Position numbers and translations under genes: made by a program. From Enterobacter soli ATCC BAA-2102 (GTDB lineage Bacteria; Pseudomonadota; Gammaproteobacteria; Enterobacterales; Enterobacteriaceae), in the NCBI RefSeq assembly GCF_001654845.1, contig NZ_LXES01000014.1, forward strand, positions 23,589 through 87,588: a stretch of 64,000 nt of DNA, given 5' to 3'. The notes beneath the pieces were generated by a model that worked only from the letters and a program-made list of their open reading frames with translations, made no database searches and was not told the DNA's origin. Positions 40,738 through 50,821 of the stretch are shown in pieces. How positions within the stretch are numbered: the stretch's first letter is position 1; each line of letters begins with the position of its first letter.

Positions 40738-41841
40738 TCATTTAGTTAAAGTTGGATTATTGCCACTATTTCGACGCATCCTGCGCTTTATACGCTTAAT
40801 AAAACGCGCGACTTTCCATGCGCGTTTAATGCAGTAGCCATACAGAGAAAACGCTAGCAAGAACAATACCAACATCACCCATTCAGGGATAAAGTGGGCA
40901 TATTCCGATGCAACACCAATCCCCGCAAGAATAGCAGCCGCCAGGGTTATCAGCACAAATGCCTGACGGGAAGTGAAGCCTGCACGCATGATCAAATGAT
41001 GAATATGCTGGCGGTCGGCGGAAAAAGGACTCATCCCTTTTCGCAGACGGCGATACATAATCGCCACCATATCCATCAACGGAATGGCGATTATCCACAG
41101 CGCCGTCACCGGGCTAATGGGGTGAACTTTACCCTGCGTGGTTTCCAGCAAAATCCAGATAATCGTAAAGCCAATCAACGTACTGCCCGCATCGCCCATA
41201 AAGACTTTATAGCGACGACCCAGAACGCCGAGGTTGAGCAAAATATACGGCAGAATGGCGGCAATCATGGCGAAACACCACATGGCGAGACTGTACTGGC
41301 CATCAAACCACAAAATAATGCCGACAGCAGCGAAGGAGACGGAAGAAAGCCCGCCCAGCAGGCCATCAATGCCGTCCACCATATTGAAGGCGTTAATCGC
41401 CACCCAGACGGCGAATAGTGTCAGGAAATAGCCGAACGGCCCCAGAACCATCTCCCAGGGCCCGAAAATATAACCGAGACTGCTTAAGTGAAGTTTGGCC
41501 GCCACCATCATAGCAATGCCGACGGCAGCCTGAACGAAGGCGCGGATTTTCACGCTAATGTCATAGCGATCGTCGAGCGCGCCGACCACAACCAGAACGG
41601 TGGCGCAGATCAGGTAGAGCCTGGCGTGAGGAATATAGTAATCAGCAATCGCGAAGGTGAAGCAGATACCGGCAAATACGGAAATACCACCGACCAGCGG
41701 GATCATGCCTTGATGGCGTTTACGGAAGTTGGGTTTATCCACTAACCCCAGATATTTTGCCACCTTGCGCGCAAGAAACAAAAAGCAGGTGGTAAACAAA
41801 AAAATACTGGTTAGCTCAGTAAACGTATCGAGTAGGTTCAC
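40738..41841 (-). CDS. wecA: UDP-GlcNAc:undecaprenyl-phosphate GlcNAc-1-phosphate transferase WecA
   Basis: Starts ECA, and often O antigen, by making GlcNAc-PP-undecaprenol in the inner membrane. I use the GTG start at 41841, giving (M)NLLDTFTELTSIFLF and 367 residues as in E. coli; six upstream codons, opening with TTG, are a less likely start. About 11 helices; the Mg2+-binding aspartates are in GALDDRYDIS and NAFNMVDGIDGLLGG, and the catalytic-histidine region reads RQHIHHLIMRAG. It is the first gene of the cluster and lies downstream of rho on the same strand. Confidence 0.96.
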   Translation of the reverse strand: MNLLDTFTELTSIFLFTTCFLFLARKVAKYLGLVDKPNFRKRHQGMIPLVGGISVFAGICFTFAIADYYIPHARLYLICATVLVVVGALDDRYDISVKIRAFVQAAVGIAMMVAAKLHLSSLGYIFGPWEMVLGPFGYFLTLFAVWVAINAFNMVDGIDGLLGGLSSVSFAAVGIILWFDGQYSLAMWCFAMIAAILPYILLNLGVLGRRYKVFMGDAGSTLIGFTIIWILLETTQGKVHPISPVTALWIIAIPLMDMVAIMYRRLRKGMSPFSADRQHIHHLIMRAGFTSRQAFVLITLAAAILAGIGVASEYAHFIPEWVMLVLFLLAFSLYGYCIKRAWKVARFIKRIKRRMRRNSGNNPTLTK

Positions 41842-42034
41842 AATGGATGTTCTCAACAAATGTCAGTCAAGGAAGTATAACCATGAAGGCGCCGGGCCTG
41901 AAGGCATAAAGCAAGCCTCTTGCAACTCCATTTGTTTATTATTCAATCTATTAATGTTTTTGCTGTGCGAATAATCCTATTGTCGCACCGACAGGTCAAA
42001 ATTGGGAGTCTGCGGTAATAGCGTATAGGCCATA

Positions 42035-42066
42035 AACGAAAAACGCCACGTAAAAACGTGGCGTTT
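42035..42066 (-). terminator. Terminator downstream of rho
   Basis: Stem AAACGCCACG/CGTGGCGTTT of 10 bp (loop TAAAAA) followed on the minus strand by TTCGTTTATG. It lies 17 bp beyond the rho stop and separates rho from wecA. Confidence 0.8.
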
Positions 42067-42082
42067 GCTGGCTTTATTTGCG

Positions 42083-43342
42083 TTACGAGCGCTTCATCAT
42101 GTCGAAGAAATCGTCGTTTGTTTTGGTCATCGCCAGTTTGTTAATGAGGAATTCCATTGCGTCGATTTCGCCCATTGGGTGAATGATTTTGCGCAGAATC
42201 CACATTTTTTGCAGCTCTTCCTGAGTGGTGAGCAGCTCTTCCTTACGCGTACCGGAACGGTTGTAGTCGATAGCAGGGAAGACACGTTTTTCAGCAATCT
42301 TACGGGAGAGGTGCAGTTCCATGTTACCTGTACCTTTAAACTCTTCGTAGATAACCTCATCCATCTTGGAACCGGTGTCGATAAGCGCGGTTGCAATGAT
42401 GGTCAGGCTGCCGCCCTCTTCTACGTTACGCGCAGCACCGAAGAAACGCTTCGGACGGTGCAGGGCGTTCGCATCCACACCACCGGTCAACACTTTACCG
42501 GAAGCCGGAACCACGGTGTTGTACGCACGCGCCAGACGGGTGATGGAGTCGAGCAGGATGATAACGTCTTTCTTGTGCTCAACCAGACGTTTGGCCTTCT
42601 CGATAACCATTTCAGCAACCTGAACGTGGCGAGATGCGGGTTCGTCGAAGGTAGAAGCGACAACTTCACCTTTAACCAGACGCTGCATCTCGGTCACTTC
42701 TTCAGGACGTTCGTCGATCAGCAGTACCATCAGCACACAGTCTGGGTGGTTGTAAGCAATGCTCTGCGCGATGTTTTGCAGCAGCATGGTTTTACCCGCT
42801 TTTGGCGGCGCCACAATCAGACCACGTTGACCACGACCAATTGGAGAAGCCAGATCCAGAACGCGAGCGGTTAAGTCTTCGGTAGAACCGTTACCACGCT
42901 CCATGCGCAGGCGAGAGTTCGCGTGCAGCGGCGTTAAGTTCTCAAACAGGATCTTATTGCGCGAGTTTTCTGGTTTGTCGTAGTTAACTTCGTTAACTTT
43001 CAACAGCGCAAAGTAGCGTTCACCCTCTTTAGGAGGACGAATCTTACCTGAAATGGTGTCACCAGTGCGGAGGTTGAAACGGCGGATTTGGCTAGGGGAT
43101 ACGTAGATGTCGTCAGGACCGGCGAGGTAGGAGCTATCTGCTGAGCGGAGGAAACCAAATCCGTCCTGCAATATCTCCAGCACACCGTCGCCAAAGATAT
43201 CTTCGCCACTCTTAGCGTGCTGCTTCAGGATGGCGAAAATGATGTCCTGCTTGCGCATACGAGCCTGGTTTTCCAGCCCCATATTTTCGCCGAGAGTGAT
43301 CAGCTCAGAAACCGGCGTATTCTTTAATTCGGTAAGATTCAT
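42083..43342 (-). CDS. rho: Transcription termination factor Rho
   Basis: Hexameric RNA-dependent ATPase that ends untranslated transcripts. The 419-residue product starts at [19 protein letters not shown]; 24 more codons are open upstream but are not conserved. N-terminal RNA-binding domain (about 1-130, with [20 protein letters not shown]), then the ATPase: Walker [13 protein letters not shown], Walker [15 protein letters not shown], and the R-loop region. The sequence is almost identical to E. coli Rho. A 5' leader of about 340 bp precedes it and probably carries the autoregulation site. Confidence 0.98.
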   Translation of the reverse strand: MNLTELKNTPVSELITLGENMGLENQARMRKQDIIFAILKQHAKSGEDIFGDGVLEILQDGFGFLRSADSSYLAGPDDIYVSPSQIRRFNLRTGDTISGKIRPPKEGERYFALLKVNEVNYDKPENSRNKILFENLTPLHANSRLRMERGNGSTEDLTARVLDLASPIGRGQRGLIVAPPKAGKTMLLQNIAQSIAYNHPDCVLMVLLIDERPEEVTEMQRLVKGEVVASTFDEPASRHVQVAEMVIEKAKRLVEHKKDVIILLDSITRLARAYNTVVPASGKVLTGGVDANALHRPKRFFGAARNVEEGGSLTIIATALIDTGSKMDEVIYEEFKGTGNMELHLSRKIAEKRVFPAIDYNRSGTRKEELLTTQEELQKMWILRKIIHPMGEIDAMEFLINKLAMTKTNDDFFDMMKRS

Positions 43343-43430
43343 AATGGTGTGGGTTCTTAAACTCGGGGTGATTCTCGAACTTAATGTTGTGAATGGTATG
43401 GCAGGGTCATCCATGCCTGTTTAGCGGCCA

Positions 43431-43532
43431 TCACCTCATATCTGTTCGCTGTCTGGTCACAGGGAAAGAACGCAGAACTGAAACGACAAGACGGATTGAG
43501 TGACAAGCCCGGAATTTAGCAACTTCACGCAC
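43431..43532 (-). CDS. rhoL: Candidate rho leader peptide RhoL
   Basis: A GTG-initiated 33-codon ORF in the rho leader has a C-terminus FPVTRQRTDMR that resembles E. coli RhoL (PVTRQRKDM…) in the same frame and has the same total length. The N-terminal half is read in another frame from the equivalent E. coli DNA because of a one-base difference near position 43464, so the peptides differ there. There is no clear ribosome-binding site. It may not be translated. Confidence 0.35.
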   Translation of the reverse strand: MREVAKFRACHSIRLVVSVLRSFPVTRQRTDMR

Positions 43533-43631
43533 TGTGGATATCAACAACGGGAAGTTTCGGGTAAAGCAAGATTCAAACAACAAGATATGTTTAAAACGAA
43601 GTCATAGCTAACTTAGCACGACTAAAGCCGG

Positions 43632-43669
43632 GCGTCCAGAGATCCACATCATTTAGGCGCTCTGGACGC
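43632..43669 (-). terminator. Hairpin after trxA
   Basis: Perfect 10-bp arms GCGTCCAGAG and CTCTGGACGC with an 18-nt loop, beginning 15 bp beyond the trxA stop. On the minus strand it is followed by CCGGCTTTAG, which is only weakly T-rich, so it may attenuate rather than stop read-through into rho. Confidence 0.6.
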
Positions 43670-43683
43670 TCAGCCGAGAAACC

Positions 43684-44013
43684 TTACGCCAGGTTAGCGT
43701 CCAGGAACTCTTTCAGTTGACCTTTGGACAGTGCGCCCACTTTGGTCGCCGCCACTTCACCGCCTTTAAACAGCAGCAGGGTCGGGATGCCACGGATACC
43801 GTATTTTGGCGCGGTGCCCGGGTTCTGGTCGATGTTCAGCTTGGCAACGGTCAGTTTGCCCTGATATTCGTCAGCGATCTCATCCAGAATCGGGGCGATC
43901 ATTTTGCAAGGACCACACCATTCAGCCCAGAAATCGACGAGGATCAGCCCGTCAGCTTTAAGTACGTCCGTGTCAAAACTGTCGTCAGTCAGGTGAATAA
44001 TTTTATCGCTCAT
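43684..44013 (-). CDS. trxA: Thioredoxin 1
   Basis: Cytosolic dithiol reductant for ribonucleotide reductase, PAPS reductase and others. The 109-residue protein starts at [14 protein letters not shown]; an upstream extension to 44058 is rejected. The active site is [10 protein letters not shown], with the cis-proline in [11 protein letters not shown]. It is divergent from rhlB and upstream of rho as in E. coli. Confidence 0.98.
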   Translation of the reverse strand: MSDKIIHLTDDSFDTDVLKADGLILVDFWAEWCGPCKMIAPILDEIADEYQGKLTVAKLNIDQNPGTAPKYGIRGIPTLLLFKGGEVAATKVGALSKGQLKEFLDANLA

Positions 44014-44157
44014 ATATAACTCCACAGGAATAAGCCTGGTGCGTTGGTTTCGCATCAATCAACGACGTGTTGATGTAGCATTAACCAACTAAAGGTTGAC
44101 TTTATTTCACCGGATACGCTTTCGTAAAGCAATAGTAAGCTGATATTCTACCACACT

Positions 44158-45423
44158 ATGAGCAAAACACATTTAACAGAACAGAAGTTTTCCGACTTCG
44201 CCCTGCACCCAAAGGTGATCGAAGCCCTTGAAAATAAAGGGTTTCATAACTGCACGCCCATTCAGGCCCTCGCACTGCCGCTGACGCTGGCAGGCCGCGA
44301 TGTTGCAGGGCAGGCGCAAACCGGTACTGGCAAAACGATGGCGTTTTTAACGTCAACGTTTCATTATTTACTTTCTCATCCAGCGATTGCTGACCGCAAA
44401 GTTAACCAGCCGCGCGCGCTAATTATGGCCCCGACGCGAGAACTGGCGGTACAGATCCATGCAGACGCTGAACCGCTGGCTCAGGCAACAGGCCTGAAGC
44501 TCGGCCTGGCCTATGGCGGCGACGGTTACGATAAACAGCTGAAAGTGCTGGAAAGCGGCGTGGATATCCTGATTGGGACCACGGGCCGTCTTATCGACTA
44601 CGCAAAACAGAACCACATCAACCTTGGCGCGATTCAGGTTGTGGTGCTGGATGAAGCCGACCGTATGTACGATCTGGGCTTCATTAAAGATATCCGCTGG
44701 CTGTTCCGTCGGATGCCTGCGGCAAACCAGCGTCTGAACATGCTGTTCTCTGCCACTCTCTCCTATCGCGTTCGCGAACTGGCGTTCGAACAGATGAACA
44801 ACGCCGAATATGTAGAAGTGGAACCCGAGCAGAAAACCGGTCACCGCATTAAAGAAGAGCTCTTCTATCCATCCAATGAAGAGAAAATGCGTCTGCTGCA
44901 AACGCTTATCGAAGAAGAGTGGCCAGATCGCGCCATTATCTTTGCGAACACCAAGCATCGCTGCGAAGACATCTGGGGTCATCTGGCCGCTGATGGACAC
45001 CGCGTTGGCCTGCTGACGGGTGATGTGGCGCAGAAAAAACGCCTGCGTATTCTCGAAGAATTCACTCGTGGCGACCTGGATATCCTGGTTGCAACCGACG
45101 TCGCCGCGCGCGGCCTGCATATTCCAGCCGTCACGCACGTCTTCAACTACGACCTGCCGGATGACTGTGAAGATTACGTACACCGTATCGGCCGTACTGG
45201 TCGTGCTGGTGCGAGTGGTCATTCCATCAGCCTTGCGTGTGAAGAGTATGCGCTGAATCTTCCAGCCATTGAGACTTACATCGGTCACTCTATTCCGCAG
45301 AGCAAATACAATCCGGAAGCACTGTTAAGCGAACTGCCGCCGCCGAAGCGCCTTACCCGCGCCCGTTCCGGCAATGGTCCGCGTCGTTCCGGCCCACCGC
45401 GTAATCGTCGTCGTTCAGGTTAA
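44158..45423 (+). CDS. rhlB: DEAD-box RNA helicase RhlB
   Basis: ATP-dependent RNA helicase of the RNA degradosome, bound to RNase E. The 421 residues match E. coli. Motifs: Q motif with F…[18 protein letters not shown] (I), PTRELAVQ (Ia), DEAD in [12 protein letters not shown] in [19 protein letters not shown] (V), [10 protein letters not shown] (VI). The tail is Arg/Pro-rich ([19 protein letters not shown]), an RNA-binding extension. It is followed by gppA after 6 bp. Confidence 0.97.
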   Translation: MSKTHLTEQKFSDFALHPKVIEALENKGFHNCTPIQALALPLTLAGRDVAGQAQTGTGKTMAFLTSTFHYLLSHPAIADRKVNQPRALIMAPTRELAVQIHADAEPLAQATGLKLGLAYGGDGYDKQLKVLESGVDILIGTTGRLIDYAKQNHINLGAIQVVVLDEADRMYDLGFIKDIRWLFRRMPAANQRLNMLFSATLSYRVRELAFEQMNNAEYVEVEPEQKTGHRIKEELFYPSNEEKMRLLQTLIEEEWPDRAIIFANTKHRCEDIWGHLAADGHRVGLLTGDVAQKKRLRILEEFTRGDLDILVATDVAARGLHIPAVTHVFNYDLPDDCEDYVHRIGRTGRAGASGHSISLACEEYALNLPAIETYIGHSIPQSKYNPEALLSELPPPKRLTRARSGNGPRRSGPPRNRRRSG

Positions 45424-45429
45424 GAAAAT

Positions 45430-46914
45430 ATGCTCAGTTCCACCTCGCTTTATGCGGCAATTGATCTCGGTTCCAATAGTTTTCATATGCTGGTTGTGCG
45501 CGAGGTGGCGGGAAGTATACAAACGCTGACGCGTATTAAGCGCAAGGTCCGCCTGGCGGCGGGCCTGAGCAGCGACAATCACCTCTCCCCTGAAGCCATG
45601 GAACGTGGCTGGCAATGTTTGCGTCTTTTTGCCGAACGTCTGCAAGATATCCCGCATAATCAAATCCGCGTTGTCGCAACGGCCACTCTGCGTCTGGCGG
45701 TTAATGCCGTTGATTTCATTGCCAAAGCGCAGGAAATCCTGGGATGCCCGGTGCAGGTTATCAGCGGTGAAGAAGAAGCGCGTTTGATTTATCAGGGCGT
45801 TGCGCACACAACCGGTGGCGACGATCGCCGTCTGGTGGTGGATATCGGTGGTGCCAGTACCGAACTCGTTACGGGCACCGGGGCGCAAGCCACGTCATTG
45901 TTCAGTCTGTCGATGGGCTGTGTGACCTGGCTTGAACGCTATTTTACCGACCGTAATCTTGGCAAAGAGAACTTCGACGAGGCCGAAAATGCCGCGCGCG
46001 AAGTGTTGCGCCCGGTGATGGATGAATTGCGCTATCACGGCTGGAAGGTTTGCGTTGGTGCATCGGGTACCGTGCAGGCTTTGCAGGAAATCATGATGGC
46101 GCAGGGGATGGATGAGCGGATCACGCTTGCCAAGCTCCAGCAGCTTAAACAGCGCGCCATTCAGTGCGGTCGTCTGGAAGAACTGGAAATTGAAGGCCTG
46201 ACTCTGGAACGTGCGCTGGTTTTCCCAAGCGGGCTTGCCATTCTGATCGCCATTTTCACCGAACTGAACATCCAGTGCATGACCCTTGCCGGTGGTGCGC
46301 TGCGTGAAGGTCTGGTTTACGGGATGCTGCATCTGTCGGTCGATCAGGACATTCGCAGCCGCACGCTGCGTAACGTTCAGCGCCGCTTTATGGTTGATAC
46401 CGATCAGGCTCAGCGCGTTGCGCAACTGGCATCGCTCTTTGCCGATCAGGTCGGTGGGGACTGGAGTCTTGAGCCACTCAGTCGCGATCTGCTGCTGAGC
46501 GCGTGTGCTCTACACGAAGTGGGTTTGAGCATCGATTTCAAACAAGCGCCGGCCCATGCAGCCTACCTGGTACGTAATCTTGATTTGCCGGGTTATACGC
46601 CTGCGCAGAAAAAGCTGCTGGCCACCCTGTTGCTGAACCAGACCAGTGCGGTCGATCTCTCTTCCCTGCACCAGCAAAACGCCGTACCGCCTCGCGTTGC
46701 CGAGCATCTCTGTCGGTTGTTGCGCCTGGCCATTCTGTTTGCCTGCCGCCGCCGTGACGATCTGTTACCGGCCATCACGCTGGTTGCGGAAAATGAAAAA
46801 CTCACGCTGACGTTGCCGGAAAACTGGCTGGACGATCATCCGCTTGGTGCGGAAATGATCGAACAGGAATGCCAGTGGCAGAGTTATGTGCACTGGGCGC
46901 TTGAAGTGAAGTAA
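45430..46914 (+). CDS. gppA: Guanosine-5'-triphosphate,3'-diphosphate pyrophosphatase GppA
   Basis: Converts pppGpp to ppGpp and has exopolyphosphatase activity; Ppx/GppA family. The 494 residues match E. coli. The ASKHA-type phosphate loops are [12 protein letters not shown] (residues 9-20) and [13 protein letters not shown], with [11 protein letters not shown] between them. The C-terminal HD-like helical domain contains [17 protein letters not shown]. It is in an operon with rhlB and ends before a REP unit. Confidence 0.96.
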   Translation: MLSSTSLYAAIDLGSNSFHMLVVREVAGSIQTLTRIKRKVRLAAGLSSDNHLSPEAMERGWQCLRLFAERLQDIPHNQIRVVATATLRLAVNAVDFIAKAQEILGCPVQVISGEEEARLIYQGVAHTTGGDDRRLVVDIGGASTELVTGTGAQATSLFSLSMGCVTWLERYFTDRNLGKENFDEAENAAREVLRPVMDELRYHGWKVCVGASGTVQALQEIMMAQGMDERITLAKLQQLKQRAIQCGRLEELEIEGLTLERALVFPSGLAILIAIFTELNIQCMTLAGGALREGLVYGMLHLSVDQDIRSRTLRNVQRRFMVDTDQAQRVAQLASLFADQVGGDWSLEPLSRDLLLSACALHEVGLSIDFKQAPAHAAYLVRNLDLPGYTPAQKKLLATLLLNQTSAVDLSSLHQQNAVPPRVAEHLCRLLRLAILFACRRRDDLLPAITLVAENEKLTLTLPENWLDDHPLGAEMIEQECQWQSYVHWALEVK

Positions 46915-46927
46915 TACCCTGAACAGT

Positions 46928-46959
46928 GCCGGGTGGCGGCTTCGCCTTACCCGGCCTAC
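46928..46959. repeat. REP unit between gppA and rep
   Basis: A single REP palindrome, GCCGGGTGGCGGCTTCGCC…ACCCGGCCTAC, lies in the 51-bp gap between the convergent genes. Confidence 0.85.
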
Positions 46960-46965
46960 AAATAA

Positions 46966-48990
46966 TTACCCTTTCTCTTTGGCTTTCGCCAGCATAGCGC
47001 GAATATTCGCCACGTTAGCCTGCCCCTTGTGCATCCGCTCTTCCGGGGTAATCACTTTACGCTCCTGTTCCCAGATGAGGTCGTCCTGCGGTAATTCCAG
47101 CAAGAACCGGCTCGGCTCAGGGCGCACCAGCTCGCCATACTGCCGGCGCTCTTTGCACAGCGTAAAGATCAGCTCTTTCTGCGCTCGGGTAATGCCCACG
47201 TAGGCCAGCCGACGTTCTTCATCGACATTATCTTCATCGATACTGCTCTGATGTGGCAGCAACCCCTCTTCCATGCCGACCAGATAGACATACGGGAACT
47301 CCAGCCCTTTAGAGGCGTGCAGCGTCATCAGTTGAACCTGGTCCGCCTCTTCTTCGCTTTCGCCGCGCTCCATCATATCGCGCAGCGTAAAACGCGTGAC
47401 CACCTGCGTCAGGGTCATTGGCTCGTCAATTTCTGAGCCTTCCAGCATTTCGGTCATCCAACTGAACAGCTGGTTGACGTTTTTCATGCGCATTTCTGCT
47501 GCTTTTGGGCTGGCAGAGGTTTCGTACAGCCAGGATTCGTAATCGATGCCGTGGATCAGGTCACGCACGGCCGCCACAGGCTCGCGTTCAGCCAGGCGCT
47601 GCACTTCGCCAAGCCAGTGGGTGAAACGGGTTAAGGAATCATACCCGCGCCCGGTCAGCGTCTGACTCAGTCCCATATCGAAGCTGGCGGTAAACAGGCT
47701 TTTGTTACGGGTCATCGCCCACTCACCCAGTTTTTGCAGCGTGGCCGGGCCAATCTCACGTTTTGGGGTATTCACGATACGCAGGAAAGCGCTGTCATCA
47801 TCCGGGTTGGTGAGTACACGCAGATACGCCAGCAAATCTTTGATTTCAGGACGCGAGAAGAACGACGTACCGCCTGAAATTTTGTACGGAATGCGGTTTT
47901 GCATCAGCATTTTTTCAAAGACGCGGGACTGGTGGTTACCGCGATACAGGATCGCGTAGTCCTTGTATTCGGTTTTATTGACGAAGTGATGCGCAATCAG
48001 CTCGCCGGTCACACGTTCCGCTTCGTGTTCCTCATTATTCGCACTGAGGACTTTCAGCTCCGTCCCGTAACCCAGTTCAGAAAACAGGCGTTTTTCAAAC
48101 ACGTGCGGGTTATTGGCAATCAGAATATTCGCTGCTTTCAGGATGCGCCCGGACGAGCGGTAGTTTTGCTCGAGCTTGATCACCTGGAGCGCCGGGAAAT
48201 CTTTGCTTAACAGTACCAGGTTTTGTGGACGCGCACCGCGCCAGGAGTAAATAGACTGATCGTCATCCCCCACAACGGTAAAACGCGCACGTTGCCCCAC
48301 CAGCAACTTCACCAGTTCGTACTGGCTGGTGTTGGTGTCCTGATATTCATCCACCAGCAGGTAACGGATCTTGTTCTGCCAGCGCTCACGCACCTCTTCA
48401 TTACGCTGAAGCAGCAGCGTTGGCAGCAAAATAAGATCGTCGAAATCCAGCACGTTGCACGCTTTCATGTGCGCGTCGTACAAGCTATAGCAGTGGGCGA
48501 AGATCCTGTCCCGTTCACCTTTCGCGCTCGCTGCCGCCTGAGCAGGCGTCATCAGATCGTTTTTCCAGTTGGAGATCGTCGAGATCAGCTGTTGCAGCAG
48601 CACTTTGTCATCTTCGATCAGCCCTTCGGTCAGCTCTTTAAGCAGCGCCACCTGGTCGGTGTCATCGAAAAGCGAGAAGTTAGACTTCATGCCCAGCGCA
48701 GCGTATTCACGTTTGATGATATCCAGCCCCAGGGTATGGAAGGTAGAGATCATCAACCCGCGCGCCTCTTTGCGCCCCAGCGTCTGGCCAACACGTTCTT
48801 TCATCTCACGTGCTGCTTTGTTGGTAAATGTCACCGCCGCAATGTGGCGTGCCTGATACCCGCATCCACGGATCAAATGGGCGATTTTGTTGGTGATCAC
48901 GCGGGTTTTACCGGAACCGGCCCCTGCCAGCACCAGGCATGGTCCAGTTACGAATTCGACCGCTTGTTGTTGTCCAGGGTTTAAACGCAT
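46966..48990 (-). CDS. rep: ATP-dependent DNA helicase Rep
   Basis: Superfamily 1 3'-5' helicase that assists replication forks through protein-bound DNA and is needed for some phage replication. The 674-residue protein starts at [16 protein letters not shown] (E. coli 673); a 70-codon frame upstream reads into the ppiC-paralog promoter region and is rejected. Walker [16 protein letters not shown], Walker [34 protein letters not shown], and [11 protein letters not shown] are intact. Close relative of UvrD in this window. Confidence 0.98.
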   Translation of the reverse strand: MRLNPGQQQAVEFVTGPCLVLAGAGSGKTRVITNKIAHLIRGCGYQARHIAAVTFTNKAAREMKERVGQTLGRKEARGLMISTFHTLGLDIIKREYAALGMKSNFSLFDDTDQVALLKELTEGLIEDDKVLLQQLISTISNWKNDLMTPAQAAASAKGERDRIFAHCYSLYDAHMKACNVLDFDDLILLPTLLLQRNEEVRERWQNKIRYLLVDEYQDTNTSQYELVKLLVGQRARFTVVGDDDQSIYSWRGARPQNLVLLSKDFPALQVIKLEQNYRSSGRILKAANILIANNPHVFEKRLFSELGYGTELKVLSANNEEHEAERVTGELIAHHFVNKTEYKDYAILYRGNHQSRVFEKMLMQNRIPYKISGGTSFFSRPEIKDLLAYLRVLTNPDDDSAFLRIVNTPKREIGPATLQKLGEWAMTRNKSLFTASFDMGLSQTLTGRGYDSLTRFTHWLGEVQRLAEREPVAAVRDLIHGIDYESWLYETSASPKAAEMRMKNVNQLFSWMTEMLEGSEIDEPMTLTQVVTRFTLRDMMERGESEEEADQVQLMTLHASKGLEFPYVYLVGMEEGLLPHQSSIDEDNVDEERRLAYVGITRAQKELIFTLCKERRQYGELVRPEPSRFLLELPQDDLIWEQERKVITPEERMHKGQANVANIRAMLAKAKEKG

Positions 48991-49101
48991 GGGATATTGC
49001 TCAATCTTCGAACGGGGTGTGGATTGTAGCAGAAAGCCGGGCGCAGATTTACCGGCTAATGATAAAGTGAAGAAAACGCGATTAACCCTGAGAACAGAAC
49101 C

Positions 49102-49383
49102 ATGGTAAAGACCGCAGCAGCCCTGCACATTCTGGTAAAAGAAGAGAAGCTGGCGCAGGAGATCCTCGCCAAACTGGAACGTGGCATTAGCTTTGATCAT
49201 CTGGCGAAGCGCTACTCTAAATGTCCATCCGGGCGTAATGGCGGTGATTTAGGTGAATTTAAACAGGGGGCGATGGTGGGGCCATTCGATCAGGCGGTAT
49301 TTAGTTGCCGGCTTCTGAAGCCCTTCGGCCCGGTGAAAACCAAATTTGGCTACCATATCATTAAGGTGCTGTATCGCCGCTAA
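49102..49383 (+). CDS. Parvulin-type peptidyl-prolyl isomerase, PpiC paralog
   Basis: A 93-residue single-domain parvulin ([20 protein letters not shown]…) that is 66% identical by direct count to the PpiC encoded 50 bp downstream (61 of 93 positions, no gaps). Residues expected at the parvulin active site are kept: the His of LHILVK, Cys of SKCPSG, the GGDLGEF motif, and the His of FGYHIIKV. Differences concentrate in helix 1 ([17 protein letters not shown]) and in the loop before the last strand. It starts with ATG after AACAGAACC, a weak ribosome-binding site. It is divergent from rep. A tandem duplication is the simplest origin, and the separate function is unknown. Confidence 0.9.
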   Translation: MVKTAAALHILVKEEKLAQEILAKLERGISFDHLAKRYSKCPSGRNGGDLGEFKQGAMVGPFDQAVFSCRLLKPFGPVKTKFGYHIIKVLYRR

Positions 49384-49424
49384 CGCGTGCTATATTGCGC
49401 CCCAATTTATCTCAACCCATTTAA

Positions 49425-49713
<289 letters not shown>

Positions 49714-49715
<2 letters not shown>

Positions 49716-49754
49716 ACACTAAACGCCTTCTCATGGAGAAGGCGTTTAGTGTTT
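49714..49754 (+). terminator. Hairpin after ppiC
   Basis: A perfect 19-bp stem, AAACACTAAACGCCTTCTC with its complement, has a 3-nt loop (ATG) and begins one base before the end of the stop codon. The stem itself ends in TTT and no long T-run follows, so termination strength is uncertain. As RNA it would be a strong 3' stability structure. Confidence 0.7.
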
Positions 49755-49756
49755 GC

Positions 49757-49798
49757 ACCCTCTCTCCCCGTGGGTGTGTCCGGTCCGGGGTGAGGGCA
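49757..49798. repeat. Palindromic repeat related to the rarD-corA element
   Basis: Read on the minus strand it begins CCCTCACCCC and ends GGGGAGAGAGGG, the same outer sequences as the unit at 12416-12448, with a longer and different middle. It lies between ppiC and the convergent DUF1360 gene. Confidence 0.6.
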
Positions 49799-49836
49799 CC
49801 AGCGTGCTCTGTAATTAGCCAGCAACGCCGGGTTTT

Positions 49837-50202
49837 TTATTTCTGCGATTGCAGTGTCTGCTGGGCGTTATGCTTCATCACGTGAGTGCTCACTGCCGCC
49901 TGGAACACCTTAAACATCAGCCCGTTAATCAGCGTGGTGATAGTAATCACGATAAACGCCGTCATCACCCAGTCAATCAGCGCAAAGCCGCTGTTCAACA
50001 GCGCCGGGCGATATACCGCCATCCCGCCAAATACCACCCAGTGACTTAAGCAGTAAAAGCAGTGGAACAAGTGCCCCATCATCGCGTTCTTTTTGGTCGT
50101 CCATTCGCGAAACGCGGCAAACAGTTCCGTCTGCGTCACCGTCATCGAAATACTGCTCGCCGCCATCGCAATCATCAGGCAGGTGGTTAAATTTTCAATC
50201 AT
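49837..50202 (-). CDS. DUF1360-like membrane protein
   Basis: A 121-residue protein (from MIENLTTCLMIAM) with three likely membrane helices: residues 1-21, about 44-62 and about 76-100. A cysteine motif, HCFYCLSHWVV, at the second helix fits the C-x2-C-x3-W pattern I associate with DUF1360. The ATG overlaps the stop of the upstream Rrf2 gene by 8 bp; a longer frame to 50247 is less likely because of that coupling. Function is unknown. It is the second gene of a two-gene unit under the regulator it follows. Confidence 0.75.
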   Translation of the reverse strand: MIENLTTCLMIAMAASSISMTVTQTELFAAFREWTTKKNAMMGHLFHCFYCLSHWVVFGGMAVYRPALLNSGFALIDWVMTAFIVITITTLINGLMFKVFQAAVSTHVMKHNAQQTLQSQK

Positions 50203-50638
50203 GGTCGTGGCCTTTGTCGTTGAAGTAGCTAATAAATTCGCTGCCAATATCCTGTAGCGTCAGGCGCTTAAAGCGATCGATGATCAGCGTCTGCGCATCG
50301 GCGAGCGTCTCTGACATCACCCGATTTACCCCCTGTTCCACCAGGCACTGCGGGTTTTCGCTACGGTTGCCCAACGCAAACAGCGCCGGTTCGCCGAGCG
50401 CCATGTAGATATCGTAAAGCGTGATCTCGCCAACCGGTCGGCCCAGCCGCCAGCCGCCGTGGTGCCCCTTGGTGGCACAGACAATGTTGTTTTCCCTGAG
50501 CCCGGCAAGCAGCTTGCGGATGAATGCCGGATTGCCGTCGATAAAGGCGGCCATCTGTTCGGACGTCAGAGGTTTGTCCATCTGCTCCAGGTGAAGCAGG
50601 ATGTGCAGCGTTGCTGAGAATGAGTTGTTTGTTTTCAT
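50195..50638 (-). CDS. Rrf2-family transcriptional regulator
   Basis: A 147-residue winged helix-turn-helix protein. The Rrf2 hallmarks are in MAAFIDGNPAFIRKLLAGLRENNIVCATKGHHGGWRLGRP (recognition helix and wing, split here by position 30-70) and EITLYDIYMALGEP. The three-cysteine cluster typical of IscR/NsrR is missing: only Cys54 and Cys98 are present, so a cluster-free, perhaps thiol-based, signal is more likely. Its start codon is overlapped by a 21-bp operator-like palindrome, which suggests autoregulation. It is divergent from a methyltransferase gene that carries the same palindrome. Confidence 0.85.
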   Translation of the reverse strand: MKTNNSFSATLHILLHLEQMDKPLTSEQMAAFIDGNPAFIRKLLAGLRENNIVCATKGHHGGWRLGRPVGEITLYDIYMALGEPALFALGNRSENPQCLVEQGVNRVMSETLADAQTLIIDRFKRLTLQDIGSEFISYFNDKGHDHD

Positions 50639-50657
50639 GTAACTTACGATATTACAT
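50637..50657. promoter_or_regulatory. Operator-like palindrome at the rrf2-family gene start
   Basis: 21 bp with arms ATGTAA and TTACAT and a 9-bp centre (ATGTAACTTAC…ATATTACAT). It covers the first bases of the regulator gene's coding strand and its ribosome-binding region. It matches the second copy at 50772-50792 in 17 of 21 positions. Confidence 0.6.
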
Positions 50658-50771
50658 TAAGACAGTAATGAGCAATCCTGAGCCCTAAAATTTATGTAAA
50701 ATGCAAATTATCACAATGATAAATATAGATATTTATATTTTTTAGCAAAACCATTGATCAAAAATCACCTT

Positions 50772-50792
50772 ATGTTACTTTGAATATTACAT
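50772..50792. promoter_or_regulatory. Operator-like palindrome upstream of the methyltransferase gene
   Basis: 21 bp of the form ATGTTACTTTG…ATATTACAT, arms ATGTTA and TTACAT, 30 bp before the methyltransferase ATG. The shared sequence with 50637-50657 is ATGT(A/T)ACTT, three differing bases, then ATATTACAT. Confidence 0.6.
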
Positions 50793-50821
50793 GAGATTCA
50801 TCGTCTACAAACGAGGTGGTT

